A stretch of 64,000 bases of DNA from Lachnospiraceae bacterium (GCA_023664705.1 JAMPFE010000001.1:89308-153307); one strand, 5' to 3'; counted from the stretch's first letter, positions 16,228 to 25,393 are shown. A program made the numbers and translations. Notes: generated by a model not told the origin, from the sequence alone.

Positions 16228-17544
16228 ATGCTGAATTTGACTGCATTCCGAGAGGAAATCGAAAATAGCGATCTGTTCCGCTATATGGGAAAAATCGAGA
16301 AAATCGTAGGCATGACTATCGAGGCGAGCGGTCCCGCGTGCAATATAGGCGACGTGTGCCGCATATTCTCCAAGGATATGTCATCATATATAAAGGCCGA
16401 GGTGGTCGGGTTCAACAAAAGCAACATTTTGCTGATGCCGTACACCGAGATAGAGGGCATAGGTCCCGGGAGCATCGTTGACAACACGGGCGACAAGCTC
16501 AATGTCAAGGCGGGTCGGGAGCTTGTCGGGAGGATAGTCGACGCGCTGGGAAATCCGCTTGACGGCGGCGCGGAGATAAATTACACCGACGAGGTCTCCA
16601 TTACGGGGATACCCGTAAACCCGTTCACAAGACCGCCTATCCGCGAGACGATAGAGCTCGGCGTAAAGGCGATCGACGGTATGCTCACGATGGGCAAGGG
16701 GCAAAGAATGGGCATTTTCGCGGGCTCGGGCGTCGGAAAATCCACGCTTATGGGCATGATAGCGCGAAAGGTCAAGGCGGACGTCAACGTTATCGCCCTC
16801 GTGGGAGAGCGTGGACGCGAGGTTCGCGAGTTTATCGAGCGCGACTTGGGTCCCGAGGGCATGGCAAGGTCGGTGCTGGTGGTGGCTACCTCCGACCAGC
16901 CCGCGATGATGCGCTCGAAGTGCCCGCTTACCGCGACGGCGATAGCGGAGTACTTCATGAAGCAGGGCAAGGACGTGCTGCTGATGATGGACAGCTTGAC
17001 GCGCTACGCCATGGCGCTGCGCGAGGTGGGACTGTCGACGGGCGAACCGCCGATAGCGCGAGGCTACACGCCGTCGATTTACAGCGCGATGCCGAAGCTG
17101 CTCGAGCGCGCGGGGAACTTCCCCGAGGGCTCGATAACGGGCATTTACACCGTGCTCGTGGAGGGCGACGACACCAACGAGCCCATTGCCGATACCGTGC
17201 GGGGCATCATCGACGGGCACATCATATTGTCGCGAAAGATAGCGGCGCAGAACCATTACCCCGCGATAGACATTCTGTCAAGCGTTTCGCGTCTTATGAG
17301 CGAGATAGCGACGCCTATCCACAAGGACGCGGCGGGGCGGCTCAGAAATCTGCTTTCGCTGTACAACAGCAACTTTGACTTGATTTCCATCGGCGCGTAC
17401 AAGCACGGCACAAACCCGCAGCTTGACGAGGCGATAAACAAGATAGACGCGATAAACGGCTTTCTTATGCAGTCGGTCGACGACAGCGTGGGCTTTGACG
17501 AGACGGTTCGGCGGCTGATAGAGGCTGTGGGCGACAAAAAGTAA
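16228..17544 (+). CDS. fliI: Flagellum-specific ATPase FliI
   Basis: 438 residues, the standard size. Walker A is GSGVGKS (166-172), Walker B LLMMDSLTRYAMA (about 250-262), and GERGREVREFIE follows as in F1-beta/FliI proteins. It energises unfolding and delivery of rod, hook and filament proteins to the export gate. The N-terminal beta-barrel domain is present. GGAGG precedes the ATG. Flanked by fliH and fliJ, its regulatory partners. Confidence 0.97.
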   Translation: MLNLTAFREEIENSDLFRYMGKIEKIVGMTIEASGPACNIGDVCRIFSKDMSSYIKAEVVGFNKSNILLMPYTEIEGIGPGSIVDNTGDKLNVKAGRELVGRIVDALGNPLDGGAEINYTDEVSITGIPVNPFTRPPIRETIELGVKAIDGMLTMGKGQRMGIFAGSGVGKSTLMGMIARKVKADVNVIALVGERGREVREFIERDLGPEGMARSVLVVATSDQPAMMRSKCPLTATAIAEYFMKQGKDVLLMMDSLTRYAMALREVGLSTGEPPIARGYTPSIYSAMPKLLERAGNFPEGSITGIYTVLVEGDDTNEPIADTVRGIIDGHIILSRKIAAQNHYPAIDILSSVSRLMSEIATPIHKDAAGRLRNLLSLYNSNFDLISIGAYKHGTNPQLDEAINKIDAINGFLMQSVDDSVGFDETVRRLIEAVGDKK

Positions 17545-17560
17545 TGAAAGGTGATTTTTC

Positions 17561-18010
17561 TTGAAAAGATTTCAGTTCTCGCTGCAAAAGCTGATGGACT
17601 TCCGCGAGCAGGAGCTTGACAGGCAGAAAAACACGCTGTCGATGCTGCAGGCGGAGCTCAGCCGTATTCGGGAGGCGCGCGAGGTCCTGCTCGACAAGGT
17701 AGACGAGCAGAGCGAGCAGCTTGAAAGAGTGTGCAGACTGGGCTCGTCGGCGTCCGATATCGCAATGAGAAAGCGCTACATAGTGACGCTGCAGCAGGAA
17801 ATTCATCTGAAGGAGCAGCAGGCGCTGCAAAAGCAGCAGGAGATAGAACAGCAGCTCGGGGTCGTCGTCGAGGCGACAAAGGACGTGAAAACCCTTGAAA
17901 AGCTCGAGGAAAAGCAGCTTGAGGAATACAATCATCAGGCGGGCAAGGAAAACGAGCAGTTCATTGAGGAATTCGTCAGCGGACAGACGGTCCGCGCGGC
18001 TAATCAATAG
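17561..18010 (+). CDS. fliJ: Flagellar export chaperone/stalk protein FliJ
   Basis: 149 residues starting at TTG 17561 (GAAAGGTG upstream). Nearly all coiled coil: a basic start (KRFQFSLQKLMDFREQELDRQKN) is the FliJ signature, followed by glutamine- and glutamate-rich helices. FliJ is the central stalk of the FliI ring and escorts export chaperones. Sequence conservation in this family is low; identity rests on the N-terminal pattern and the place right after fliI. Confidence 0.85.
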   Translation: MKRFQFSLQKLMDFREQELDRQKNTLSMLQAELSRIREAREVLLDKVDEQSEQLERVCRLGSSASDIAMRKRYIVTLQQEIHLKEQQALQKQQEIEQQLGVVVEATKDVKTLEKLEEKQLEEYNHQAGKENEQFIEEFVSGQTVRAANQ

Positions 18011-18065
18011 CGCTATCAACGGCGAAAGCCTTGATATATAAAATTTTAATTCAGGAGGTGAAAGA

Positions 18066-19688
18066 ATGGCAGTATCTATGAACGCGGCAAGCATGCGCGC
18101 CGATTTCATGATTTCCGACGCGGCGATTCCACAGCGAATGGCGGAGCTCGCGGAGGAGCAGGCGGGAGCGTTCGCGCAGCTGTTGAGCGACATAGGAGAC
18201 GCAAACGTCGATTTGGCGGCGGAAGCGGCAGTCGGCGTCGTAAAGCTCGAAATGTCGGACGGCGGAGAGGGTGCAGAAAGCTTTACAGCGGCGCTTCCCG
18301 ATGATGACAGGGAGCTTGCCAAGCTGATACTCTCGGGCAAGATCGATATGAGGGACGTTCCGGCGGAGCGCATCACACCGCAGTTTATGCGGCTGCTCAT
18401 GGTCATGAGAAAGTCCGCGGAGTTCAACAAGGACGACGAGGACGATGACGAAGAGCGGAGCTTTGACCCCGCGCAAGCGGCTGCGGTCGAGCAGTCGTAC
18501 CAGCAGGAGCTCTCCAACTCGATGCTCATGGAGCTTTATCAAATCATTGAAAAGCAAAATGAGAACAAGGATAAGCTCGCGATTATCGAGGGCATTTTCG
18601 AGTCGAACGACGCGGCGCAGACGCTGCCCTCGCTGCTGACAACGGAGGAGGAGCCGTCTATCGGCGAGAGCCTTTTCACGGAGCTGGTCGACAGCCTTGT
18701 CGAGACAGTCGCGGAGGGGCAGGAGGTCGTTGAGGAAACGGCGGAAGCAGTTCCGAACGTCGACTTGTTCGTGCCGAGCGGCAACGCGGAAAACGAGGGC
18801 GTTTTGCAGTCTTTTGCGGTTAATTCGGAGCAGGTCTCCGAGATGCCCGATGTGAACGAGCGGACGGTCACGGTTCAGGCGTCGGTTTCGCAGAACGAGC
18901 AGGTCTCGGAAAGCGCGGCGCAGCAGACAGTTCCCGTTGAGGAGTTTACCGTGAGAACGGTAAAGACCGAAAAGCCCGAGACAGCGGAAAACGCCGTTCA
19001 ACAGCAGGAGGTCGAGGAGCCCGCTGCAGTTAAGGTCGTTACACGAAACGAAAACGCGCAGCAGCTCGATAAGACGGCTTCCGAGGCGCCCAAGGCGGCC
19101 GACAGCCGTTCGGAGCGCGTGAAGTCGGCGACAGACGAGCTTGAGATGCTCAAAAACGCCAAGGCAAGGTCCGCGAGACCCGCCGAGGAAGAGTCCGAGG
19201 TCAAGCCCGAGCACACGGCGCAGCCGCTGAACGCGGATTCGCCGATAGTTCTCAGAAGAGAGGACGGAAGCGAGATCGAGGTTCGCCCGAGCGAGGTCGT
19301 TGAGCAGACCGCAAAGCTGGTCGAAAAGGCTGTCACGGAAAACGAGGACAAGACCGAGTACAGCATGGTGCTCAATCCCGAGGAGCTCGGCAGGATAACC
19401 GTAAAGCTCACGAAGGCTGCCGACGGCGCGATTTCGGTAACGATAGCGGCTGAAAACGCGAGAACGCAGCGTATCCTCGAGCAGAACAGCGACCTTATGC
19501 AGAGCAATTTGCGCTCCAACGGCGTAAATCTCGAGAGCTGGCAGACCGTAGGCGAGCGGCAGCAGGAAACTCTGGCGCAGGATTACAACGGCAGCAGCAA
19601 GAACCCCTACTACCGCGAGGACAATGCCAACGCGGAGGAGGAGTCTGACGACAAGACGTCGTTCGCGGAGATAATAGCGGCTATGTAA
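18066..19688 (+). CDS. fliK: Flagellar hook-length control protein FliK
   Basis: 540 residues. The long middle part is low-complexity, rich in E, V, A, Q and S, consistent with a secreted ruler. The conserved C-terminal domain (about 400-500: SMVLNPEELGRITVKLTKAADGAISVTIAAENARTQRIL) matches the FliK hook-length domain, with the LxPxxLGxVxVxL pattern. It measures hook length and switches export specificity via FlhB. AGGAGGTG precedes the ATG. Bacillus has a separate ylxF between fliJ and fliK; none is seen here. Confidence 0.9.
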   Translation: MAVSMNAASMRADFMISDAAIPQRMAELAEEQAGAFAQLLSDIGDANVDLAAEAAVGVVKLEMSDGGEGAESFTAALPDDDRELAKLILSGKIDMRDVPAERITPQFMRLLMVMRKSAEFNKDDEDDDEERSFDPAQAAAVEQSYQQELSNSMLMELYQIIEKQNENKDKLAIIEGIFESNDAAQTLPSLLTTEEEPSIGESLFTELVDSLVETVAEGQEVVEETAEAVPNVDLFVPSGNAENEGVLQSFAVNSEQVSEMPDVNERTVTVQASVSQNEQVSESAAQQTVPVEEFTVRTVKTEKPETAENAVQQQEVEEPAAVKVVTRNENAQQLDKTASEAPKAADSRSERVKSATDELEMLKNAKARSARPAEEESEVKPEHTAQPLNADSPIVLRREDGSEIEVRPSEVVEQTAKLVEKAVTENEDKTEYSMVLNPEELGRITVKLTKAADGAISVTIAAENARTQRILEQNSDLMQSNLRSNGVNLESWQTVGERQQETLAQDYNGSSKNPYYREDNANAEEESDDKTSFAEIIAAM

Positions 19689-19717
19689 ACGGAATTTTTT
19701 GAAAAGGAGGAATTTTT

Positions 19718-20479
19718 ATGGCGGATATACCCGGCGTACTCTCGTCGTCCGATCAGATGAAAGCCAACTACGAGAAGTACAGAGACAAGTATAAGGACTC
19801 TACCGACGAGCTTGTCAACTCGGAGACGTTTCTGAACCTTATGGTTGCCGAGATGACGAACCAAGACCCGCTCGAGCCCACCTCGAACACCGATTTTATC
19901 GCTCAGCTTGCGCAGTTCACTCAGCTGACCTACGCGCAGGATTCCAGCAAGTTCGCAATGGCGAATTACGCGGCGACTCTGGTAGGCAAGGTAGCTACGG
20001 GCTCCAAAATGGACGGCACGGAGCTTGTCACAAAGACGGGCGTTGTCGAGTCGGTAACTCGGTCTGGCAGCAGCTACTCGGTACGTATCGACGGCGTTGA
20101 CTTCGACATCAAGAAGATAACGGCGGTAAAGGACAAGGAGAGCGCGGATACGTCGAGCGGCGTTACCTCGAATGGTCTCGCGGACAGCATCGCCAACGCG
20201 GCAAATCTGGTTGGAAAGTACGCGACGATCAAGGTCGGCGACGACGGCACAAAATCGGGCTTTATCGATTCCATTAAGGTCAAGGACGGCAAGATAACGG
20301 CTGTCGTGAGCGATCCCTACGGCGAATGGACTATCGAGTCGCCGCTGGATAAGATCACCGAGGTCACTTACGCGACTTTCGTGGATGAGCCCGGAGACGA
20401 GGCGGACGCCGACAAAACGGAGGAGACCGAGGATGCCGATGAAAAGGTCGAGGGCAGTGAGGATGTGAACGAATCGTAA
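19718..20479 (+). CDS. flgD: Flagellar hook-cap assembly protein FlgD
   Basis: 253 residues. The N-terminal export and capping segment is diagnostic: FLNLMVAEMTNQDPLEPTSNTDFIAQLAQFTQL (residues 39-71). The middle carries the Tudor/FnIII-like region (SYSVRIDGVDFDIKKITAV) and the protein ends in an acidic tail, not typical of the family. It caps the growing hook and directs FlgE polymerisation. AAGGAGG precedes the ATG. Located between fliK and the TIGR02530-type gene, as in Bacillota. Confidence 0.94.
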   Translation: MADIPGVLSSSDQMKANYEKYRDKYKDSTDELVNSETFLNLMVAEMTNQDPLEPTSNTDFIAQLAQFTQLTYAQDSSKFAMANYAATLVGKVATGSKMDGTELVTKTGVVESVTRSGSSYSVRIDGVDFDIKKITAVKDKESADTSSGVTSNGLADSIANAANLVGKYATIKVGDDGTKSGFIDSIKVKDGKITAVVSDPYGEWTIESPLDKITEVTYATFVDEPGDEADADKTEETEDADEKVEGSEDVNES

Positions 20480-20504
20480 CGATTTATAAGCAAGGAGGCT
20501 TACA

Positions 20505-20912
20505 ATGCTGATAAGCGAGTATTTGGCGCTTCGCAATCAAATCAGCGTTACCACCGGAAGCCCCATAAGCACGGGAAATGTCACGCAGCCGGCGCTCCCC
20601 GAGGAAAACGGCGAGAGCTTTGCGGCGGCGCTGCAGAAGAAGATAGACGAAAAGCAGGGCGTGGAGTTTACGAAGCACGCAATGCAGCGGCTTTCCGAGC
20701 GCAGCATAGATATTACCGCGGGAGATACTCTCGAAAGGCTGAATAAGGGCGTTGAGATAGCTGCCGACAAGGGCAGCAGCGAGACCTTGGTTCTTGTGGA
20801 CAGAAACGCGTTTGTTGTGAGCGTAAAGAACAACAAGGTTATCACCACCATTCCCCAGGAGGAATTGATGGGTAACATATTCACGAACATAGATTCTACC
20901 GTAATAATATGA
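20505..20912 (+). CDS. Flagellar operon protein, TIGR02530 type
   Basis: 135 residues. The C-terminal two thirds (FTKHAMQRLSERSIDITAGDTLERLNKGVEIAADKGSSETLVLVDRNAFVVSVKNNKVIT) match the small flagellar-operon family that lies between flgD and flgE in Bacillota. The family is conserved but its biochemical role is not settled. AAGGAGG lies before the ATG. It is soluble, without signal peptide. It is followed by a strong hairpin (20934-20958) and then flgE. Confidence 0.85.
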   Translation: MLISEYLALRNQISVTTGSPISTGNVTQPALPEENGESFAAALQKKIDEKQGVEFTKHAMQRLSERSIDITAGDTLERLNKGVEIAADKGSSETLVLVDRNAFVVSVKNNKVITTIPQEELMGNIFTNIDSTVII

Positions 20913-20933
20913 ACGGACCTTCGGGAATTCATT

Positions 20934-20958
20934 GCGGGACTTGCGACTGAAGTCCCGC
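20934..20958 (+). other. Strong hairpin immediately upstream of flgE
   Basis: Perfect nine-base stem GCGGGACTT (20934-20942) / AAGTCCCGC (20950-20958), seven-base loop, without a T-tract, ending 38 bases before the flgE ATG. It is more likely a 5' mRNA stabiliser or processing site than a terminator. Confidence 0.7.
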
Positions 20959-20996
20959 TTACGGAGAATCGCAACTAGATTTTGGAGGTCAAACTT

Positions 20997-23018
20997 ATGG
21001 TTAAATCACTTTACACAGGCGTATCCGGACTGAAAACACATCAGCAGAGAATGGACGTTATCGGCAACAATATAGCCAACGTAAACACGGTCGGCTATAA
21101 GACCGACGTCGTGACCTTTGCGGACGTATACTATCAGACCAAGCGCAGCCCCTCGGCGGCGACTTCTACGCTCGGCGGCGTTAACCCCAGACAGGTGGGC
21201 TACGGCGTTAAGGTAAACAGCGTTACCGCTAATATGACGCAGTCGGGCTTTACCTTCTCGGATAAGAAAACAGACCTTGCTATCGACGGCGAGGGCTTCT
21301 TCCAGGTAATGGACGGCAGCGGCAATATCCGCTACACGAGAGCGGGCGACTTTTACATCGACGATAACGGCTATCTGCTGAACGCGGACGGCTATCACGT
21401 TCTCGGCGTTACGGGCAACAGCGACGGCGTTCAGGCAAGCTCCGAGATAATCAGAATTGTCGTTCCCGATACCAACGCGCACGTTTCGAGCGCGACCAAA
21501 ATGGTAAACGGTACCAACGTGACGATTTCCGTTACGGCGCCCTCGGACTACACGGATATGTCGGTATCGTTCCAGACGGCGGAGTTCCCCTACGCGACCT
21601 ACGCCAACAATATCCTGACGGTTTACTTCAACCCCAACATGCAGTACAACTCCGAGGAGGATTTCCAGAACGCCGTTAATCAGGCGCTGCAGGCGGGCGG
21701 TATCAATCTCCCCGACGACGTTGAGATAGAGTTCGAGTTCGAGGAGGTCCCCAACGACACCAATGCTAAGGCTGCGTCGAATAAGGTGGAGGAAATTAAA
21801 TTCACTACCGACCAGGCTTATGTGGACTTTATCTGGAAAGATACCGCTAACAATGACGCGTATTATTATGCTAAATTGGCTTCGAGCGATAAAGAGTCGA
21901 CTACGAAGATAAGCTTTACAAATGGCGGAACAGGCTCGACCACGGCGGTTTACAGTAAAACTGCCGGAACGTTGGTAATAACACTTGGTGCCGAGCCGAC
22001 GATGACCGAGATAAACAAGGCAATTTCCGATGCGATTGATAAATGGAACAATGACAATGCGGCAGACCAGGCGACCGAGAACATAACCTGTACGGGCTGG
22101 AGACCCGGAAATGATCTTGCCAAATTTGTTACCGGTGCGGCTTTGGGAACAGCAAAAGCATTGAAGGGCGAGGGCTTGGATGCAGCCGGTAAGGGCGGCT
22201 ATGACCTCAAGGTCGTACAGCCGGGCGAGTTCGCGAACGCTTACAGAATAAACTTTGCTTATTCCTCGACAATGGGCACGACCAAGGCTACTTGGGACGA
22301 GAATACGCTTACCATTACGGTTTCCGATACCTCTACCATTGCCGATGTAAATAAGGCTATTAAAGAGGCTGCAAAGGGCAACGAGTATAAGCTCCTGCAT
22401 TTTGATAATATAAACGGTCTTGATTATGGCGATGATTATAAGACCTTTAAGGATACGTATCCCGACGCGACGACCACAGGCACGGATCACACTAAGGAAG
22501 CAAACAAGGAGATCTGGAACTCGGGTCTGCGCAAGGCGTTCTTCGGCGGCAATCCCTCGGTAACTCCCAAGGACGGCAAGGATTCATTCTACACAGAGAC
22601 CGCGAAGAAGCTCGCGACGTTCGCGCTTGAGGGCGGCCGCACGGGCGAGGAGCAGCCGCTGAAGTCCGTAACGGACCTCGCTATCCAGAACGACGGCACT
22701 ATCATAGGCTATCACGCGGTTCACGGGTATATGGTATTCGGACGTATCGACATCGCGCTGTTCGACAACCCCAACGGTCTCGCGAAGGTCGGCGGCACGA
22801 ATTTCGCCGAGACTGTGGCTTCGGGCGCTCCGAGGCTTACCGTCGCGGGTCAGGGCGGCGCGGGCGTTGTGCTCAACGGCACGCTCGAAATGTCCAACGT
22901 TGACCTCGCGGACGAATTCACGAACATGATCACCACTCAGAGAGGCTATCAGGCGAACTCCCGTGTTGTAACGGTTTCCGATACAATGATTGAGGAGCTG
23001 CTCAACCTCAAGAGGTAA
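20997..23018 (+). CDS. flgE: Flagellar hook protein FlgE, enlarged
   Basis: 673 residues from the ATG at 20997 (TGGAGGT nine bases upstream; the TTG at 20982 overlaps that site). The N-terminus has the hook/rod motif (VIGNNIANVNTVGYK, about 20-34) and the DLAIDGEGFFQV segment. The C-terminus has LEMSNVDLADEFTNMITTQRGYQANSRVV. It is much longer than the usual 400-450 residues. The extra middle part (about 180-480) holds three related beta-beta-alpha modules and is AT-richer around 21780-22500. It forms the hook; the insert should lie on the outer surface. Hairpins flank the gene on both sides. Confidence 0.94.
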   Translation: MVKSLYTGVSGLKTHQQRMDVIGNNIANVNTVGYKTDVVTFADVYYQTKRSPSAATSTLGGVNPRQVGYGVKVNSVTANMTQSGFTFSDKKTDLAIDGEGFFQVMDGSGNIRYTRAGDFYIDDNGYLLNADGYHVLGVTGNSDGVQASSEIIRIVVPDTNAHVSSATKMVNGTNVTISVTAPSDYTDMSVSFQTAEFPYATYANNILTVYFNPNMQYNSEEDFQNAVNQALQAGGINLPDDVEIEFEFEEVPNDTNAKAASNKVEEIKFTTDQAYVDFIWKDTANNDAYYYAKLASSDKESTTKISFTNGGTGSTTAVYSKTAGTLVITLGAEPTMTEINKAISDAIDKWNNDNAADQATENITCTGWRPGNDLAKFVTGAALGTAKALKGEGLDAAGKGGYDLKVVQPGEFANAYRINFAYSSTMGTTKATWDENTLTITVSDTSTIADVNKAIKEAAKGNEYKLLHFDNINGLDYGDDYKTFKDTYPDATTTGTDHTKEANKEIWNSGLRKAFFGGNPSVTPKDGKDSFYTETAKKLATFALEGGRTGEEQPLKSVTDLAIQNDGTIIGYHAVHGYMVFGRIDIALFDNPNGLAKVGGTNFAETVASGAPRLTVAGQGGAGVVLNGTLEMSNVDLADEFTNMITTQRGYQANSRVVTVSDTMIEELLNLKR

Positions 23019-23038
23019 TAACGGTTAATTAGGTAATT

Positions 23039-23085
23039 CGGCTTGCCGCAGACTGCTCGCGGTCTGCGGCAGTGAGCCGATTTTT
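23039..23085 (+). terminator. Intra-operon terminator-like hairpin after flgE
   Basis: Nested stems CGGCT/AGCCG (23039-23043 with 23075-23079) and GCCGCAGAC/GTCTGCGGC (23045-23053 with 23062-23070), then ATTTTTG (five T at 23081-23085). It lies in the 76-base gap between flgE and flbD. It is probably a partial terminator or 3' stabiliser, since the operon continues. Confidence 0.7.
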
Positions 23086-23094
23086 GAGGGTGCT

Positions 23095-23319
23095 ATGATT
23101 TTTTTGACAAAGCTTGACGGCAAGGAGTTTATGCTCAACGAGGAGCTTATCGAGACCGTAAACGAAACGCCCGACACGGTCATCGTGCTTGAAAACGGGC
23201 ACAGCTACATCGTGCGCGAAAGCATGAGGGAGCTGCAAAACAAAATTTTTGAAAACAGCAGGCTTAGTAGAAGGGCGCGTCTGCATTGGCGCGGCAAGGA
23301 CGATGAGCCTTTGACATAA
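23095..23319 (+). CDS. FlbD/SwrD-family flagellar protein
   Basis: 74 residues. The core IFLTKLDGKEFMLNEELIETVNETPDTVIVLENGHSYIVRES is typical of the small FlbD family (SwrD/YlzI in Bacillus subtilis), found between flgE and the motor genes. In B. subtilis SwrD increases flagellar power for swarming; a similar stator role here is inferred from synteny with motA/motB. The C-terminal basic tail (SRRARLHWRGKDDEP) is less conserved. The ribosome site is weak, which may reflect coupling or low output. Confidence 0.85.
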   Translation: MIFLTKLDGKEFMLNEELIETVNETPDTVIVLENGHSYIVRESMRELQNKIFENSRLSRRARLHWRGKDDEPLT

Positions 23320-23387
23320 AACCTCGGCGAACGGATTCGCCGAGAGCAAATAAATGCACATAAAAACATAGAAGTGAGGGATATGCT

Positions 23388-24185
23388 TTGAATTTATCAC
23401 TTATTATAGGTTGGGTACTGTCGTTCGGACTTGTAATATTCGGAATTATTTTCGATATGGAAAAGGGTCTGCAAATGGACCAAATGGGCAACTTCCTGGA
23501 GCTGCAGTCGTTCCTTATCACAGTCGGCGGTACCGTCGGATGTCTTGTCGCGTCGTTCCCGCTGTCGTATCTTAAGGGCGTCGGCAAGCGTCTCGGGATC
23601 GCGCTGAAGCCCAAGAAATACGACCCCACGAAATACATCGCGGAGATAGTCGAGTATGCGCAGGTCGCGCGTACAAGAGGTCTGCTGGCGCTCGAGGAGA
23701 GCGCGAACCAGTGCCAGGATCCGTTTATGAAGTCCAGCCTGATGATGATCGTCGACGCGAACGATCCCGAAAAGGTCCGCGGAATGCTGGACGATACGAT
23801 AATGTTTATGTGCGAGCGCCACGAGCAGGGCCGCGCGTTCTTCGACAAGGGCGTTTCGATATTCCCCGCGTTCGGTATGCTGGGTACGCTGGTTGGTCTT
23901 ATCAACATGCTTAACGGTCTGGACTTGACGACGGGCGACACCTCGGCTCTTACGGGCGGTATGGCGGTCGCGCTTATCACGACGTTCTACGGCTCGCTGT
24001 TCGCGAACGTACTGTTCGCGCCCGTGGCGAACGCGCTTAAGAATGTTCACGAGGACGAGCTTTTGTGCATGCAGATAATCGAGGAGGGCGTCCTCGCCAT
24101 TGCGGGAGGCTCAAACCCGAGGTATATCCAGGAAAAACTGGAATTTATGCTCCCCAAGAACCAGCGCGCGCCCGAGAAGAAGTGA
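23388..24185 (+). CDS. motA: Flagellar stator protein MotA
   Basis: 265 residues from the TTG at 23388 (GTGAGGGA upstream). Four membrane helices (about 2-21, 33-50, 151-173, 184-205) and a cytoplasmic loop with the charged segment that contacts FliG. LIGWVLSFGLVIFGI, FLITVGGTVGCLVASFP and FPAFGMLGTLVGLINML are typical MotA signatures. With MotB it forms the proton-driven stator; the sequence cannot rule out sodium coupling. It is followed by a hairpin and then a new promoter before motB. Confidence 0.95.
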   Translation: MNLSLIIGWVLSFGLVIFGIIFDMEKGLQMDQMGNFLELQSFLITVGGTVGCLVASFPLSYLKGVGKRLGIALKPKKYDPTKYIAEIVEYAQVARTRGLLALEESANQCQDPFMKSSLMMIVDANDPEKVRGMLDDTIMFMCERHEQGRAFFDKGVSIFPAFGMLGTLVGLINMLNGLDLTTGDTSALTGGMAVALITTFYGSLFANVLFAPVANALKNVHEDELLCMQIIEEGVLAIAGGSNPRYIQEKLEFMLPKNQRAPEKK

Positions 24186-24195
24186 CGATAAAATC

Positions 24196-24228
24196 ACAAA
24201 ACAGCCGTCCGAAAGATAGTTGTTTTGT
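24196..24228 (+). terminator. Terminator-like hairpin after motA
   Basis: Stem ACAAAACA (24196-24203) / TGTTTTGT (24221-24228), loop of 17 bases, followed by ATAATTTTCATAAT. A weak, AT-rich intrinsic terminator candidate that would separate flgB-motA from motB onwards. Confidence 0.5.
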
Positions 24229-24278
24229 ATAATTTTCATAATATTATCGTTTACATATAAAAAAATCGAAAAAAGTAT

Positions 24279-24307
24279 TTGCATTTTGTGCGGATTTGTG
24301 TTATAAT
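24279..24307 (+). promoter_or_regulatory. Internal sigma-A promoter before motB
   Basis: TTGCAT (24279-24284), 17-base spacer, TATAAT (24302-24307), 43 bases before motB, in a 164-base AT-rich gap. It could give the second half of the operon (motB to cheD) separate transcription. Confidence 0.72.
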
Positions 24308-24349
24308 TATTCAATGGGTAGTTATGTTTTCGGAAAGGGGTGCTGAGGT

Positions 24350-25369
24350 ATGGCTAAATTACCGCCCAAAAAGGAAGAGGGCAATTCTCAGGAATGGCTT
24401 AATACTTACGCCGACATGGTCACGCTTCTGCTGACGTTCTTCGTTTTGCTGTTTGCGTCCTCTAATCTTGACGAGTCGAAGATGCAGTTTATCGTTCAGG
24501 CTTTTCAAAATCGAGGAAAGTTCATAAATACCGTCGTTGCACAGCCCAACGACCAGACCGCCGTCGACCAGGGCGGCATTACGGACGACGCGCCCGACGG
24601 CGCGGGCGAGGGCACGATGCCGCAGAGCTTTGAGGAGCTGTATCAGTATCTTGCCGAGTATATCGACAGCAACAGCCTCGGCGACAGCGTCTCGATAGAA
24701 AACAGCGCCGCATACTTTACGCTGCGCTTCAATTCCTCTGTGTTTTTTGAGCCCAATCAGTCTATTTTAAAGGCGGAGGGCAAGGATATGCTTATGCAGT
24801 TCAGCCCGTATATCAAGGCGCTTGAGGATCATATACAGACGCTTACTGTGACGGGGCATACGGCTTTGGATACGAGCAGCTCCGCGATAAGCGACTGGAC
24901 GCTGTCGTCGGGCCGCGCGTCTAGCGTCACCAACTACTTGGAAACGGGCATGGGCGACTCCGTGATAGACAATCAGAAATACCGCACAAGGGGCTGCGGC
25001 AATACCGAGCCGATGGCATCCAACGACACGGCGGAGGGCAGACAGCAGAACAGGCGCGTTGAGCTTGTCATGCTGAAGAAGGTCGACGACCCGATGAGCC
25101 CCGAGGTCATTAAGGATATTCTCGAGCACGATTACGGTATCAAGGCGGATGATTTCGACCCCAACAATCCCAACGATGGTCAGGATTATGAGACTCTTCC
25201 CGATGGCTCTATCGATAAGATAATCGGTTATATCGAGGATAAGTTCAAGGACGACGGCTCCATGGGAACGGGCACGATGGGTCCCGGCGCGGTCGACGGA
25301 AGTCTGTTCATAGCCGCCGCGGAGAGCTCCGAGGAGAGCGGCTCTGCCGAAAGCGCGGAGGAGTCATAA
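24350..25369 (+). CDS. motB: Flagellar stator protein MotB
   Basis: 339 residues. A single N-terminal membrane helix contains the essential ion-binding aspartate (NTYADMVTLLLTFFVLLFASS, Asp23). The OmpA-like peptidoglycan-binding domain is at about 120-245, with the NRRVELVML signature. A 90-residue acidic, disordered C-terminal tail (ending SSEESGSAESAEES) is unusual. It anchors stators to the wall and gates ion flow with MotA. AAAGGGG precedes the ATG. fliM follows after 24 bases; no fliL lies between them. Confidence 0.95.
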   Translation: MAKLPPKKEEGNSQEWLNTYADMVTLLLTFFVLLFASSNLDESKMQFIVQAFQNRGKFINTVVAQPNDQTAVDQGGITDDAPDGAGEGTMPQSFEELYQYLAEYIDSNSLGDSVSIENSAAYFTLRFNSSVFFEPNQSILKAEGKDMLMQFSPYIKALEDHIQTLTVTGHTALDTSSSAISDWTLSSGRASSVTNYLETGMGDSVIDNQKYRTRGCGNTEPMASNDTAEGRQQNRRVELVMLKKVDDPMSPEVIKDILEHDYGIKADDFDPNNPNDGQDYETLPDGSIDKIIGYIEDKFKDDGSMGTGTMGPGAVDGSLFIAAAESSEESGSAESAEES

Positions 25370-25393
25370 AAACAGAAGCAGGGGGGATAACAG

